Shown here: piece after piece, positions 19,121 through 28,151 of the stretch | Layout: each line of letters begins with the position of its first letter | How positions within the stretch are numbered: the first letter of the stretch is position 1 | From: Ornithinimicrobium sp. INDO-MA30-4 | Lineage (GTDB): Bacteria; Actinomycetota; Actinomycetes; Actinomycetales; Dermatophilaceae | Assembly (NCBI RefSeq): GCF_021535045.1 | Contig: NZ_CP091056.1 | Location: forward strand, 2,418,001-2,482,000 | Reading direction: 5' to 3' | DNA length: 64,000 nucleotides | Position numbers and translations under genes: made by a program | The notes under the pieces: model-generated | Told to the model about the DNA's origin: nothing | Databases searched by the model: none | What the model saw: the letters and a program-made list of their open reading frames with translations, nothing else

Positions 19121-20050
19121 GAGCGGCATCTCCCTCGTCCACTGCCGCTCCGTCGGCTGACTCATCGTCGCGATAGAAGGCGAGGAAGATCTCTTCCAGG
19201 TCGGCCTCGCGACTGTGCAGATTAGCGACTTCGCGAGTCATGGCCGCTTTGAGCAGATCGTTGATCCCGCCGTCGAAGGAAACTCGAGCGTGGACCCCGT
19301 CGATTTCGACTGAACGGATGCCCGGCACGTTGTCGAACATGCCTTCGGGTGCTGGCTCAACAAACTCGAAATCGAGTCGGCGGATGGCCTTGCGTTTGAG
19401 TTCATCGACGCGCGAAACCTCGATCAGCCGGCCATGTCGGATGATGCCAACACGGTCAGCGACGCGCTCCACCTCAGACAACGTGTGCGATGACAAGAAG
19501 ACGGTGCCACCTGCGTCGCGTGCCTCAGAGAGCAGGGAATGGAACTCCTGCTGGATCAAGGGGTCAAGGCCAGCGTTGGGCTCGTCGAGGATGAGCAGGG
19601 GAGGCCGGTGCATAAAGGCTTGAATCAGGCCAATCTTTTGCCGGTTGCCGGTGGAGTATTCGCCCACTTTGCGAGACAGGTCTGCCTTGAGCCGCTCCGC
19701 CAGCTCGTCGACATAGGACTTTTCGACGCCGCCGCGCAGGCGTGCGAAGTAGTCAAGCGTCTGCTTGCCGGTCAATTTGGGGTAGAGCGCAAGGTCACCG
19801 GGGATGTAGCCAACCATGCGCCGAATCTCGAGGGAGTCTTCGCGGATGTCGCGGCCAAAGATAGAGGCCGAGCCGTCGGAGGCCCGGATTTGGTCGAGCA
19901 GCATGCGGATGGTGGTCGACTTGCCAGCCCCGTTTGGGCCAAGGAAGCCAAAATCTCGCCGGTGTTGACCTTGAGATCAAGGTCGTTGACAGCGAACATG
20001 GAGCCGTAGCGCTTGGTTAGCCCCTTGGTCTCGATTGCTGTGTCATCCAT
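19110..20050 (-). CDS. ABC-2 exporter ATPase, frame broken once
   Basis: About 313 residues. The frame is broken inside Walker A: restoring one T near 19950 (TTTTT read as TTTT) gives FGFLGPNGAGKSTTIRMLL. Other motifs: EYSTGNRQKIGL as signature, LLILDEPNAGLDP Walker B and SSHTLSEVERVADR. The C-terminal extension (residues 220-313) is typical of drug/bacteriocin export ATPases. First gene of a three-gene operon; a dyad operator lies 45 bases upstream. Confidence 0.9.
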
Positions 20051-20094
20051 TGCTCGCGCCCTTCGCCTTCGCACGTAATTTCATTAAGTTCACA

Positions 20095-20111
20095 ATATAG
20101 TGAAACTATAT
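20095..20111. promoter_or_regulatory. Perfect dyad operator upstream of the ABC-2 exporter operon
   Basis: ATATAGT-GAA-ACTATAT, a perfect 7-3-7 inverted repeat in an AT-rich patch that contrasts with the GC-rich surroundings. On the minus strand a GTCTTG...TATATT promoter (18-base spacer) would place this dyad across the -10 region. No regulator gene is adjacent; GntR/YtrA- or TetR-type repressors often use such sites, but the binder is unknown. Confidence 0.55.
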
Positions 20112-20152
20112 CTAAAACAAGACGCTCATCAAGGTGGTTTGTGGCCATGTCG

Positions 20153-20644
20153 CTAGGCGTTGAGCAACTTCCAGAAGACAACCTTGCTGTCCTCAGGGCC
20201 GTAATAGTCGCGGATCGTTGCCTCTTGAACGTACCCGCGGCGGGCGTAGAAGGCACGGGTGCCCACAAAGGCATCCGTGCTTGAGGTCTCGATCAGGAGC
20301 ACCCTGGCCTCACGTGAGCCGAGGGCGATGAGGCGAGTCTCAACCTCATTGACCAGGAGGCGGCCCAACCCCTGACCTTGATGCCTCGGGTCGACAGCGA
20401 GGAAGTAGAGATTCCAACACCGGTCAGAAAACGGCTCCGGCGCAAAGTATGCGGCTGCAACCACCGCATCATCCGTCTCAGCCACGACTACGCTGCCGGA
20501 CTCGTTGCCGTCCACGACCTGTGCCAACTGCTGCTCGACCTCATGCGATTCCTGATCGGAAAAGAGGCCGGTCTCGACGGCTAACTCCCGCGCTCGCGGC
20601 AGATCCTCAGCCCGGGCATCGCGCACAGAGGTCGAGGGAATCAT
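20153..20644 (-). CDS. GNAT family N-acetyltransferase
   Basis: 163 residues from the ATG at 20644 (MIPSTSVRDARAEDLPRAR); a longer upstream frame is a shadow of the neighbour, and the ATG overlaps the DUF2177 stop as ATGA. Acetyl-CoA loop PRHQGQGLGRLLV and the C-terminal TRAFYARRGYVQEATIRDYY identify the family. Substrate unknown. Confidence 0.85.
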   Translation of the reverse strand: MIPSTSVRDARAEDLPRARELAVETGLFSDQESHEVEQQLAQVVDGNESGSVVVAETDDAVVAAAYFAPEPFSDRCWNLYFLAVDPRHQGQGLGRLLVNEVETRLIALGSREARVLLIETSSTDAFVGTRAFYARRGYVQEATIRDYYGPEDSKVVFWKLLNA

Positions 20645-21090
20645 CGAACTTTGCTCGATGGCTGAGAGGCTTTGGCGCCCTGCATCGCGGCAGGAGCCAT
20701 CCGCTTGATGACGACCCGCGCAACCAAGACAGTCGCGGTCGAAACGACACCACCCCATACCAAATCAGGCAGTGCAACCATTGCGTTGAAGGGTTCGAGA
20801 ACGGCCCAGCCAGTCAAGGTGTAGGTGCCGTAGGAGACGAAACCGAAGAAGGCAGCGTCACGCACGGCAACGAGAGTGCTCGACTGCAAGGTGCGCATCG
20901 TGACGAAGTGGGTGAGGCCCAACAGGTAGATGACATAGAAGGCCATCGCCGGGACGATAAAGAAGTTCTCGCGGACAGCATTGCCCATCTCCGCCCGATA
21001 GGTCGGCCCGGCAAAAAGCGTGATCCACAAGGCATCGAGCACCCCGAGGACGACGGCGGAAGTGATGGTGGCGATAGTCCAAGTGCGCAT
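20641..21090 (-). CDS. DUF2177 family membrane protein
   Basis: 149 residues, complete, about four membrane segments. The family motif LDALWITLFAGPTYRAEMG near the N-terminus and FFGFVSYGTYTLTGWAVL in the middle are clear. Function unknown. Translationally coupled to the acetyltransferase downstream (4-base overlap). Confidence 0.8.
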   Translation of the reverse strand: MRTWTIATITSAVVLGVLDALWITLFAGPTYRAEMGNAVRENFFIVPAMAFYVIYLLGLTHFVTMRTLQSSTLVAVRDAAFFGFVSYGTYTLTGWAVLEPFNAMVALPDLVWGGVVSTATVLVARVVIKRMAPAAMQGAKASQPSSKVR

Positions 21091-21186
21091 AGCGAGGATC
21101 TTATCGAGGCTGTTCAGTGCGCATACGACGAGGGTCGATCTGGGTTGGGGCCCACCTGAGCGAGCCGATCAGTGCCACTATGAGGG

Positions 21187-21596
21187 ATGGACACCAATGG
21201 TGATGAGAAGCCCAGTCTTGTCTGGCCGACGCTCAACTATGACGACGCCCCGGCGGCGATCGAATTGCTGCAGGCGATCGGGTTCACGGCTTCAATCGTC
21301 GTGCGAAGCGAGCACGATGAGTCGGTGATTGAGCACGCGCAACTGCACTGGCCGAAGGTGGAGCCGTGATGGTGAGTTCGGCAGGCAGAGCAGGCAACCT
21401 GTTTGCGCAGCGGCCGACCGGGGTTGGCTCCGTCTATGTGGTGACTGCCGAACCTGACGCGGCGTTCGAGCGGGCCATCGCGGCAGGAGCCGCATCATTC
21501 AGCGCCATGGAAGACCAGGGGTATGGCGGGCGGGGCGGCACCGTGATCGATGCAGAGGGCAACTTGTGGAGTTTTGGCGACTATCGGGGCGAATAG
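21187..21596 (+). CDS. VOC/glyoxalase-like protein, frame broken once
   Basis: About 136 residues after restoring one G near 21353 (CCGGAAGG read as CCGAAGG), giving a continuous LHWPEGGAVMVSS. One VOC domain made of two beta-alpha-beta-beta-beta units: LNYDDAPAAIELLQAIGF, then VYVVTAEPDAAFERAIAAGA and DAEGNLWSFGDYRG. Role open: metal enzyme or antibiotic-binding protein. Confidence 0.75.
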
Positions 21597-21622
21597 CCAC
21601 ACTTGCGGCGTAGTGTTTCGCT

Positions 21623-22156
21623 ATGGGGAATCACCAATCATTTTGGCTGCGCAGGCTCGTGGCGACCGGCATCGACAACTCGCTCATCTTTTTGCCGCTA
21701 GGGGCTAGCGCGGCGGTCAACCTCGTTCGTCATCGCGCCGATGGCCGTGCACTGGAAGCGCCTGGGTCAGTCGCTCGAATCGTCGTGCCGCTGGCACTGA
21801 CCATCCCGTTTGCGCTGGGGCTGGGGTTTGCCGAGAGCTGCGGTGGGACGCCCGGCAAACGCATGATGGGGCTGGAAGTTGTTGGTGAAGATGGCAGCCC
21901 GGTCAGTGTGCGCCAGCACCTGGTCCGCGCCTGCCTGAAGACGGCTCTGCCGTGGGAGTTGGGCCACCAGTCGGTGTGGGAGTTCACGGCTGGGCGCTCA
22001 GGTCGCGGCGCTTTGTTGTCCGGTGCAGCCCATGTGATCGTCATTGCCCAGGCGATCGCCGCTGCTTCAGGAGCCGGAAGGACCCCGGCTGATCGAATCG
22101 CCGGGACCGTCGTTCGGCACCGTCAATCAACCCGCAGCGGGGCCCATGTCTCCTAG
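21623..22156 (+). CDS. RDD family membrane protein
   Basis: 177 residues. RDD signature: an N-terminal RLVATGIDNSLIF (Arg/Asp positions), GGTPGKRMMGLEVVGEDG in the middle, and the C-terminal DRIAGTVVRH. Three to four membrane segments. The family is of unknown function, with some members implicated in ion exchange. The stop codon lies inside the left arm of a long hairpin. Confidence 0.8.
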   Translation: MGNHQSFWLRRLVATGIDNSLIFLPLGASAAVNLVRHRADGRALEAPGSVARIVVPLALTIPFALGLGFAESCGGTPGKRMMGLEVVGEDGSPVSVRQHLVRACLKTALPWELGHQSVWEFTAGRSGRGALLSGAAHVIVIAQAIAAASGAGRTPADRIAGTVVRHRQSTRSGAHVS

Positions 22157-22208
22157 TGGAGGAATAGGAGCGATACGGGCCAGATTTCGCTCCTTTCCTC
22201 CACTAGGA
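22151..22208. terminator. Long bidirectional hairpin between RDD and ABC exporter genes
   Basis: TCCTAGTGGAGGAA plus TAGGAGCGA at 22151-22173 pairs with TCGCTCC plus TTTCCTCCACTAGGA at 22187-22208: about 22 base pairs with a single bulge and a 13-base loop. It contains the stop codon of the RDD gene and lies 54 bases past the stop of the convergent ABC gene, so it can serve both. Confidence 0.75.
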
Positions 22209-22261
22209 AGCTCTAGGGCTCCATAAGAAAGACCGGCACCAGCAGGGCCCCAACTCTGAGG

Positions 22262-24050
22262 CTAGTCATGGTCACTCGCACCGGGCAGCAACTGATGTTG
22301 GGCCAACTCGCGATAGAGATCGCTGCTGGTCAACAGCTCGGTGTGGGTGCCGGTAGCAGCCACCCGACCAGCGTCCAAGACGATGATCTGCTCAGAGTTG
22401 GCCACCGTCGCTAAACGGTGCGCGACGATCAACACGGTCCGGCCAACCGCAGCGGAGCGGATGGCGTCGTGCATGGCTCGTTCGTTGCGCCCATCGAGGC
22501 TGGCCGTGGGCTCATCGAGCAACAACAGGGGAGCATCGCCGATGAGCGCTCGGGCGATCGCCATCCGTTGGCGTTCTCCGCCGGAGAGGCCAACGCCATC
22601 ATCGCCAACGACAGCGTCCAGCCCATCCGGGTGTTGCTCAATGCGAGCCAGCAGGTTGACCGAGGCAAGCACCTCGCGGCAGCGGTCTGCGTCGACATCG
22701 GGTGCGCCCAGCAGCAAGTTGTCCCTGATCGTGCCGGCCAACACGGGAGCGTCCTGCTCGACATACCCGATCTTGGCGCGCAGGTCCGAGCGCAGGATGG
22801 AGCGGATTTGGGACCCTTCAACGCTGATGCTCCCCACGCTGGGCTCATAGAAGCGTTCGACGAGGGCCAGCAGGGTCGATTTGCCGGCACCCGATAGCCC
22901 GACGATCGCGGTAGTCGCGCCGGTGGGCACGGTGAAAGTGACGTCGTGCAGCACTGGCTCTTGCTCGAATAGCCAAACGAGACCTCGTCGAAGGTCACCA
23001 TGGCCTGGTCAGAGGCATTGCCCTGCTCGAGTGACGAAATGCTGCCGCCGGTATGCGAGGCGTCGTCTTCGCTGGGCAGGTCCAAGATTTCTTGGATCCG
23101 GGCCAGGGCGCCCAATGCGCTGCGCACCGTAATGACGGCGCTAAAAGCACTGCCAAGGGCATCAGCATCATGAACAGAAACAGGATGAAGGTGATCAGGT
23201 CTGCGACCGACAACGTCCCGGCCGCTACTCGATAACCGCCGACACCAAGGACTGCCAGGAAAGCGCCTTGGATCGCCAAGCCGCTGACCGGCCAAAGAAT
23301 GGCGCCGATCCGGGCGATCTGGACCCCGAGGCCAAGCCGACTCCACATCGGCATCGAGTCGTGCTTGCTCCCGGCTGGTGGCACCCGCGGCGCGGATAGT
23401 GCGAATGCCCGACAGCGCGCGCTCCACACCAGCCGAAACCCGGCCAACGGCTTCTTGCGATTCCTTCGTCAAAGTCTGGATCCGCGAACTGGCGACCACG
23501 ACCGCGACCACCGCAATCGCGATGACGGCCAGCGTGATGCCGAGAAGCAGGAGGTCAAGGATAGCCATCGCGATCAGTGCCCCGATAAAAACCAGACCAC
23601 CACCCAACGCGTCGACTAAACCGCCAGTCAGCGCGGCGCGTACCAACGTGGTGTCGGAGCCCACGCGCGAAACCAGGTCACCGGTTCGCCGCTTGTCGTA
23701 CTCAGCGATCGGCAACCTCAAAGACTGTGTAGCAATCGTCGGCGCGCATCGAGGACGACGCCCTCAGCGGTGCGTTCCAGCAGATATTGCTGCAATGCGC
23801 CCAGCAGGCCAGAGCCGATCACCAAGGCAACCAGCACGATGACTGATCCGGAGATTGCCTCACCGACCCCAACCGCTGTGATGACCCGATTGACCATCAC
23901 CGGCTGAGCCAGGCTCAAGGCAGCCCCGAAGATCGAGATGACGACGACAATGATGAGCACCCGGCTATGCCCACGAAGATAGGAAAACAACTCTCGTAGG
24001 CCAGCCTTTGGCTCGGTGGCCTCGAGGTTGTCGGCTTCCTTGCTATCCAT
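22262..24050 (-). CDS. ABC exporter half-transporter (fused permease-ATPase), at least four frame breaks
   Basis: About 596 residues. Permease domain residues 1-320 with six membrane segments (YLRGHSRVLIIVVVISIFGA; YRVAAGTLSVADLITFILF), ATPase domain from about 350 with Walker A GLSGAGKST, signature LSGGERQR and Walker B LLLLDEPTASLD. Breaks near 23710 (TTT read as TT), 23315, 23150 (CCCC read as CCC) and 22968 (GG read as G). It belongs to the multidrug/lipid-flippase type that works as a homodimer. Start ATG at 24050. Confidence 0.85.
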
Positions 24051-24129
24051 AGGTTCAATCTAGATCGAGAGATCGGCAGCGACTAGGCGTTGTGCCGCAT
24101 GGCTAGGTCCGATAGACACAGAGAGCGGT

Positions 24130-24818
24130 ATGCCAACCACGCCATCGGATGCTCAGCAACGACGAGTGAGCGCCTGGTTGGAGAAGGCTGCCCGGCGCCG
24201 AGACGGTATGCCGCAGCCGCAGGTTTTGGTGCGAGCGCCCGGACACCGGCTATATCTTGCTCGGCCGCATCATCGAGGAAGCCCGCGGCGAGAGCTTCGC
24301 TACCGCGCTGAGCAGCAGCATCTTTAGCCCGCTAGGGATGAGTCGCACGAGCACGCCATACGACGCCACCGTCATACCCGATGATTTGAGCACGCTCGAT
24401 GTGTCTCCGCTCTGGCTCGGCAAACACGAACTCAGCCGGGCACACCGCGTCAGTGTTGACTGGGCAGGTGGCGGAATCGTGACGACCGCCCAAGACTTCG
24501 TGGCGTTTCAGGCAGCCCTGCACGATGGCCGTCTTGTCAGAGCTGAGAGCCTCGAGGAGGATGCTGCACGTGCGACACCGGATGCGTCGCGGCATTCACT
24601 ATGGAGCGGGCAGCATGACCCTGAAGTTTGGCGAATTCTTCCCGCTGCTTCGTTGGCTGCCGCAGCCAGTTGGACACCTTGGCGTCATGGGAACCCACCT
24701 CTTCTTTTACCCCAATCAGCAGGCGCATGTCGTGCTGAACTTTCACTCCACTGAGGAGATGTCGCAGAGCTTTCAGGCGCAGATCCGGATCGCTCAACTG
24801 TTGGCTCGGCTGGGCTAG
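24130..24818 (+). pseudogene. Serine hydrolase (beta-lactamase family) lacking its catalytic N-terminus
   Basis: From about 24235 the reading is clear: DTGYILLGRIIEEARGES, SPLGMSRTSTPYD, GGGIVTTAQDFVAFQAAL, then after a shift at about 24557 GIHYGAGSM and HLGVMGTHLFFYPN (the HxG-type motif). The N-terminal part with the SxxK and YxN motifs is missing, and the shift at 24557 is an extra G rather than a lost base. Both points suggest a genuine remnant rather than only sequence error. Confidence 0.6.
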
Positions 24819-24852
24819 TCTGCTGGTCTCAGGGGTTCAGCGGAGGAACGGA

Positions 24853-25373
24853 ATGGTGACGCAGGTGCTTGCCGTGATCGGGTATGCGGCCCTGGCGATC
24901 TGGGTCGCAGTGATCGTGCACGAGGTGGGCCACTACTTGGCGGGACTGGCCGCTGGGGTCCCGGCCCGGGCGATGCGGGTGCGGATGGAGGCGCCGCCAC
25001 ACGTGGATTTGGGCGACGGTGAAGTTTGGCTGAGCCCGGACGACGAGGAGTATGTGGAGGTTTTCCGACAGTATGCATCGTCGGCGGGGGCTGCTTGGCT
25101 GTTCGTCGCCGGGGATTTGTGTTGGAGACGACGGTGACCCTTGCCGCCGTGTGGCTCGTTGCGGGCGCTGCCGCTGGGGTTGCCATGGTCGTGCTGGTGG
25201 TGACCACGGGTTTGTTGGCGGTCTATCTAATCGGCGATTTTGTTGCGTCGCTGCGGGCGGGACGGCCCACAGGTGATCTCAGCGCGCTGTGGGGGATCAG
25301 TCGGTTGGCGACGTTGGTGTTGGTCGTGGCGGTGTCGGGATTGCGCGGCGGGGCTTTGCTGGTGCTGATCTGA
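24853..25373 (+). CDS. M50-type membrane metalloprotease-like protein, frame broken once
   Basis: About 173 residues after restoring one G near 25112 (GGGGG read as GGGG). The zinc motif HEVGHYLAGLAAGVPAR in the first membrane segment is the HExxH of the site-2-protease-like family. The PDZ domain of classical members is absent and the second metal ligand (NxxPxxxLDG) is not seen; only three to four membrane segments follow. A small peptidase or a non-catalytic relative. Confidence 0.7.
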
Positions 25374-25403
25374 ACCGCATTCGGCTGATGTCTTCGCACA
25401 GTA

Positions 25404-25431
25404 ATGCCTTGTATCTGCTGCATTAAGGCAT
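25404..25431. repeat. Small inverted repeat at the start of the RelA/SpoT-like gene
   Basis: ATGCCTT / AAGGCAT with a 14-base loop. Its right arm runs into the proposed ATG at 25430. It could be the terminator of the M50 gene or could mask the next start codon. Confidence 0.3.
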
Positions 25432-25770
25432 GTCACGGAGGCATTCCACTCCATTGCCGGGGCGTTGGACTCAACTCACCAAGTCTGACGCGATGCGCTC
25501 GCAGTCGCACTGGCGACAACCGCCGCAGCGTTCATCAGCCGGTCGCTATTGGGCCCAATGTCGGCCGCTCTGCTGGCCGTCCATCCCCACGCACGGTGGG
25601 AACCCGTCGAGATCAAAGATTCCTTCCTCAGCGGTAACTCCTACAAGGGCGGGCACCTCATCGCCCGAACACCACAACAACGAGTAGTCGAAGTTCAGAT
25701 CCACTCGACGCTGCCCATTAGCGTCAAAGAAGAAATCCACGGAGACTACGAAATCACCCGCGCCTCGTAA
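25430..25770 (+). CDS. RelA/SpoT-like C-terminal domain fragment (possible toxin remnant), frame broken once
   Basis: Restoring one G near 25495 (GCGGAT read as GCGAT) joins MSRRHSTPLPGRWTQLTKSD to the downstream frame and gives a 113-residue protein. Its C-terminal half, SGNSYKGGHLIARTPQQR then VVEVQIHSTLPISVKEEIH and GDYEITR, resembles the (N)GYKGxHL...VEVQxHT segment of RelA/SpoT nucleotide transferases and related polymorphic toxins. The N-terminal half that would hold the ATP-binding Arg/Ser motifs is not recognisable, so this may be a truncated or inactive remnant. The homology is judged by eye only. Confidence 0.45.
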
Positions 25771-25956
25771 CATTCGCGGCAAGCACGCCGCGAGGCAACC
25801 AAACGGTGCATTGCTGCTTCCGAACGTGTGCCAACCCCCTCAGGGCTGGCGCCATCTATCGCCCTGAGCAGTCAGACAGCACCAAGGCCAGCGGCCACTT
25901 CCACGGTGTCCCCATCAGGGAAAAGGCATAGAGTTGAGAGGGAAGAGAGGTACGCG

Positions 25957-26561
25957 ATGACCACGTTCTATACGTTCACCAAGGACAGTGACCCAGCAGG
26001 TCCGCCGATCGTGGCCGTCGACCACGAAGACCGCGTCTACTTCTACCTCGGCAACACGAAGCTCTGGCACCACAGCGTGAACCTCGAGATTCAGCTGGAT
26101 ACCAACCATCGCGATTGGACAGCGACCAAAGTGTCCTCGTCGGAGGCGGCGACACTCATCGCCAAAGTTAAAGGGATGGACGGTCGTGGCTTTGGGGGCG
26201 ACTTCTTACGCGAATACAAAGCGCAACCGCCCGAAGACAAGCGCACAAATGCTGAGGTAGGTCTCCACGCTGCCGCAAACGACCGCCCCTTCTCAGGCGG
26301 TGGCCTCCCAGACCTTCTGCGAACCCTTCAGCCAGGAGTAGTTCGCGACGTGGCTCGGTACCAAAGCGCCAGAAGAAACGTCGCCCACAACCTCGCTTAC
26401 GAAATCAACGAAGGAACCAAGAAATCCCTTCAGGGAATCCCCTGAACGCCACGACAGAAGAATCCGACACCGACGTGGTCGTGAAGGTCCAACGCACGGA
26501 CGACGCTACCCAGAGCCAAGAACTACAGCCACCGGCGGACACCAAAAACCCCAACCGATAA
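25957..26561 (+). CDS. Unknown protein next to the RelA/SpoT-like fragment
   Basis: As read it is 162 residues, ending at 26445, with start ATG at 25957 after GAGAGG. Restoring one C in the run at 26439-26442 extends it to 26561 (201 residues) with a coding-like acidic tail (TTEESDTDVVVKVQRT), in line with the error pattern of the window. The N-terminal MTTFYTFTKDSDPAGPPIVA and the strand-like WHHSVNLEIQLDTNHRDWTA suggest a beta-rich fold. No family recognised. Position after the toxin-like fragment would fit an immunity or partner protein, which is inference. Confidence 0.55.
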
Positions 26562-26580
26562 GCGGACGATCAGCTAACCC

Positions 26581-26853
26581 TTGAAAACCACGTACATCCG
26601 CAAGCTCAGGTCAGTTCGGTGGCGACGGATCTAAAACCTCACCGCAGTACAGGTTGCCGAGCGTGCGAATATCTCGCGGGACACGTTGCGTCGCCTCGAA
26701 CGCGGTGACACGGGAGTGTCGCTCGAAACTGTGCTGGGGGTGGCGCGCGCGCTGGGCGCTCTTGACCGCGTGGTTGATGCTCTCGACCCCTATCAAACTG
26801 ACCTCGGGCGAGCCCGAGCTGCGGCTGCCCTGCCGAGGCGAGTGCGGCATTGA
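26581..26853 (+). pseudogene. XRE-type helix-turn-helix antitoxin (HipB-like) with in-frame TAA
   Basis: The frame runs from a TTG at 26581 to the TGA at 26851. It reads RWRRI-stop-NLTAVQVAERANISRDTLRRLE; a Gln is usual at the stop position in this family, and CAA to TAA at 26632-26634 would explain it. The helix-turn-helix (QVAERANISRDTLRRLERG) and the tail RARAAAALPRRVRH are normal. The stop overlaps the TTG of the HipA gene (TTGA). This is the second of two premature stops in the window that fit a C-to-T change. Confidence 0.65.
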
Positions 26854-28089
26854 AGCAGTTGGTCGTTCATGCTGAAGTCAGAGGTCGAGCGGTCCGTTCG
26901 GGAGTCGCATACTTCACCTCTGGCCGTGCTGGCGTGAGCACAACCTTCGTGTATGACTCATCTTTTCTCGTCGATCCTGATGGGTATGACCTGGACCCGG
27001 GGCTAGTACGTCAATCCGGGCAGCAATACGTCGAGGGGTTGCCTGGAGCGTTCTCCGACAGCGCACCCGACCGGTGGGGGCGTAATTTGATCGACAAGCG
27101 GCGTCGCAGTTTGCAACTTCAAAGCGATCGACGGTTGCCGACAATAACGGACGTCGACTACTTGACCGCGGTCAATGACGCGACTCGGCAAGGAAACCTG
27201 CGCTTTAGTGACGGCGAGGGCCTTTCCTCAGCCCCAGCGCAGAAGTTCCCAAGCTTGTGTCCCTCCCGCGACTGCTGGCATCAGCCGACACAGTCAGTCG
27301 CAGTGGCGCTATCACCGACTTTTCCGCCATCAAGGATCTACTCGATGCAGGATCGGGGTCGCTGGGTGGCGCGGGGCCAAAGGCGTCGGTGCGCGCAGAC
27401 GATGGGGGCCTGCTGGTCGCGAAGTTCCCGCATGCCGATGACCAGTGGGACGCCATGGCGTGGGAGAAAACAATGCTCGACATGGCCCGTGCGTGCGGGC
27501 TGAGCGTGCCGAACAATCGCCTGGCCAGCGTTGGGGCCCGCAAAGTCTTGCTTCTTGAGCGCTTCGACCGTGCTGCTGGCGGCGCTCGCGTGGGCTATGT
27601 CAGCGCAATGACGCTACTGGAGCGCGTGATGGAGACGAGCGCGACTACGCGGACATCGCTGAGACGCTTCCTGAGACTGGTGCTGCGGTTAGGGAAGACC
27701 TAGCGGAGTTGTTCGCTCGGGTGGTTTTCAATGTGGCTGTTCACAACACTGATGACCATCTACGCAACCATGGCTTCATTCGCCAAAGCGGAGGGTGGAA
27801 GCTCAGTCCTATGTTTGATGTGAACCCCAACCCCGATCTGAGCAGGCAACGGGTGACCGGCATTCTTGGCATGGCCAGCGCAGAGGCGGAGGTCTCTGCC
27901 CTGCAGGACTTTGCTTCGATGTGTCGACTGTCTAAAGGTCAAGCGAACGAGATTATCTCCAGGGTTGTTTGCGCCGTCGGGGAGTGGCGGACTGCGGCGT
28001 CGTCAAACGGCATTCCGGCCAGTGAGCTTTCTCTTTTCGAATTTGTCATCGGCAGACAGTTAGCTGCCCTTGCGGCACTGACCAACTGA
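26850..28089 (+). CDS. hipA: HipA-like kinase (toxin), frame broken twice
   Basis: About 413 residues after restoring one base near 27245 and one near 27635. HipA layout: N-terminal subdomain with FSDSAPDRWGRNLIDKRRR, then substrate loop region LGGAGPKASVRADDG, AKFP for the ATP-binding lysine, catalytic HNTDDHLRNHGF and the metal site SPMFDVNPNP. HipA toxins phosphorylate glutamyl-tRNA synthetase or other translation targets, held in check by HipB. The start is a TTG overlapping the antitoxin stop. With its antitoxin interrupted, the pair may be dead. Confidence 0.8.
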
Positions 28090-28151
28090 CGAACTGCCCT
28101 GTGGTCGCGAAGAAGTGGCCTACCAGCGCATACCCCGGGCATGATGGGCGC

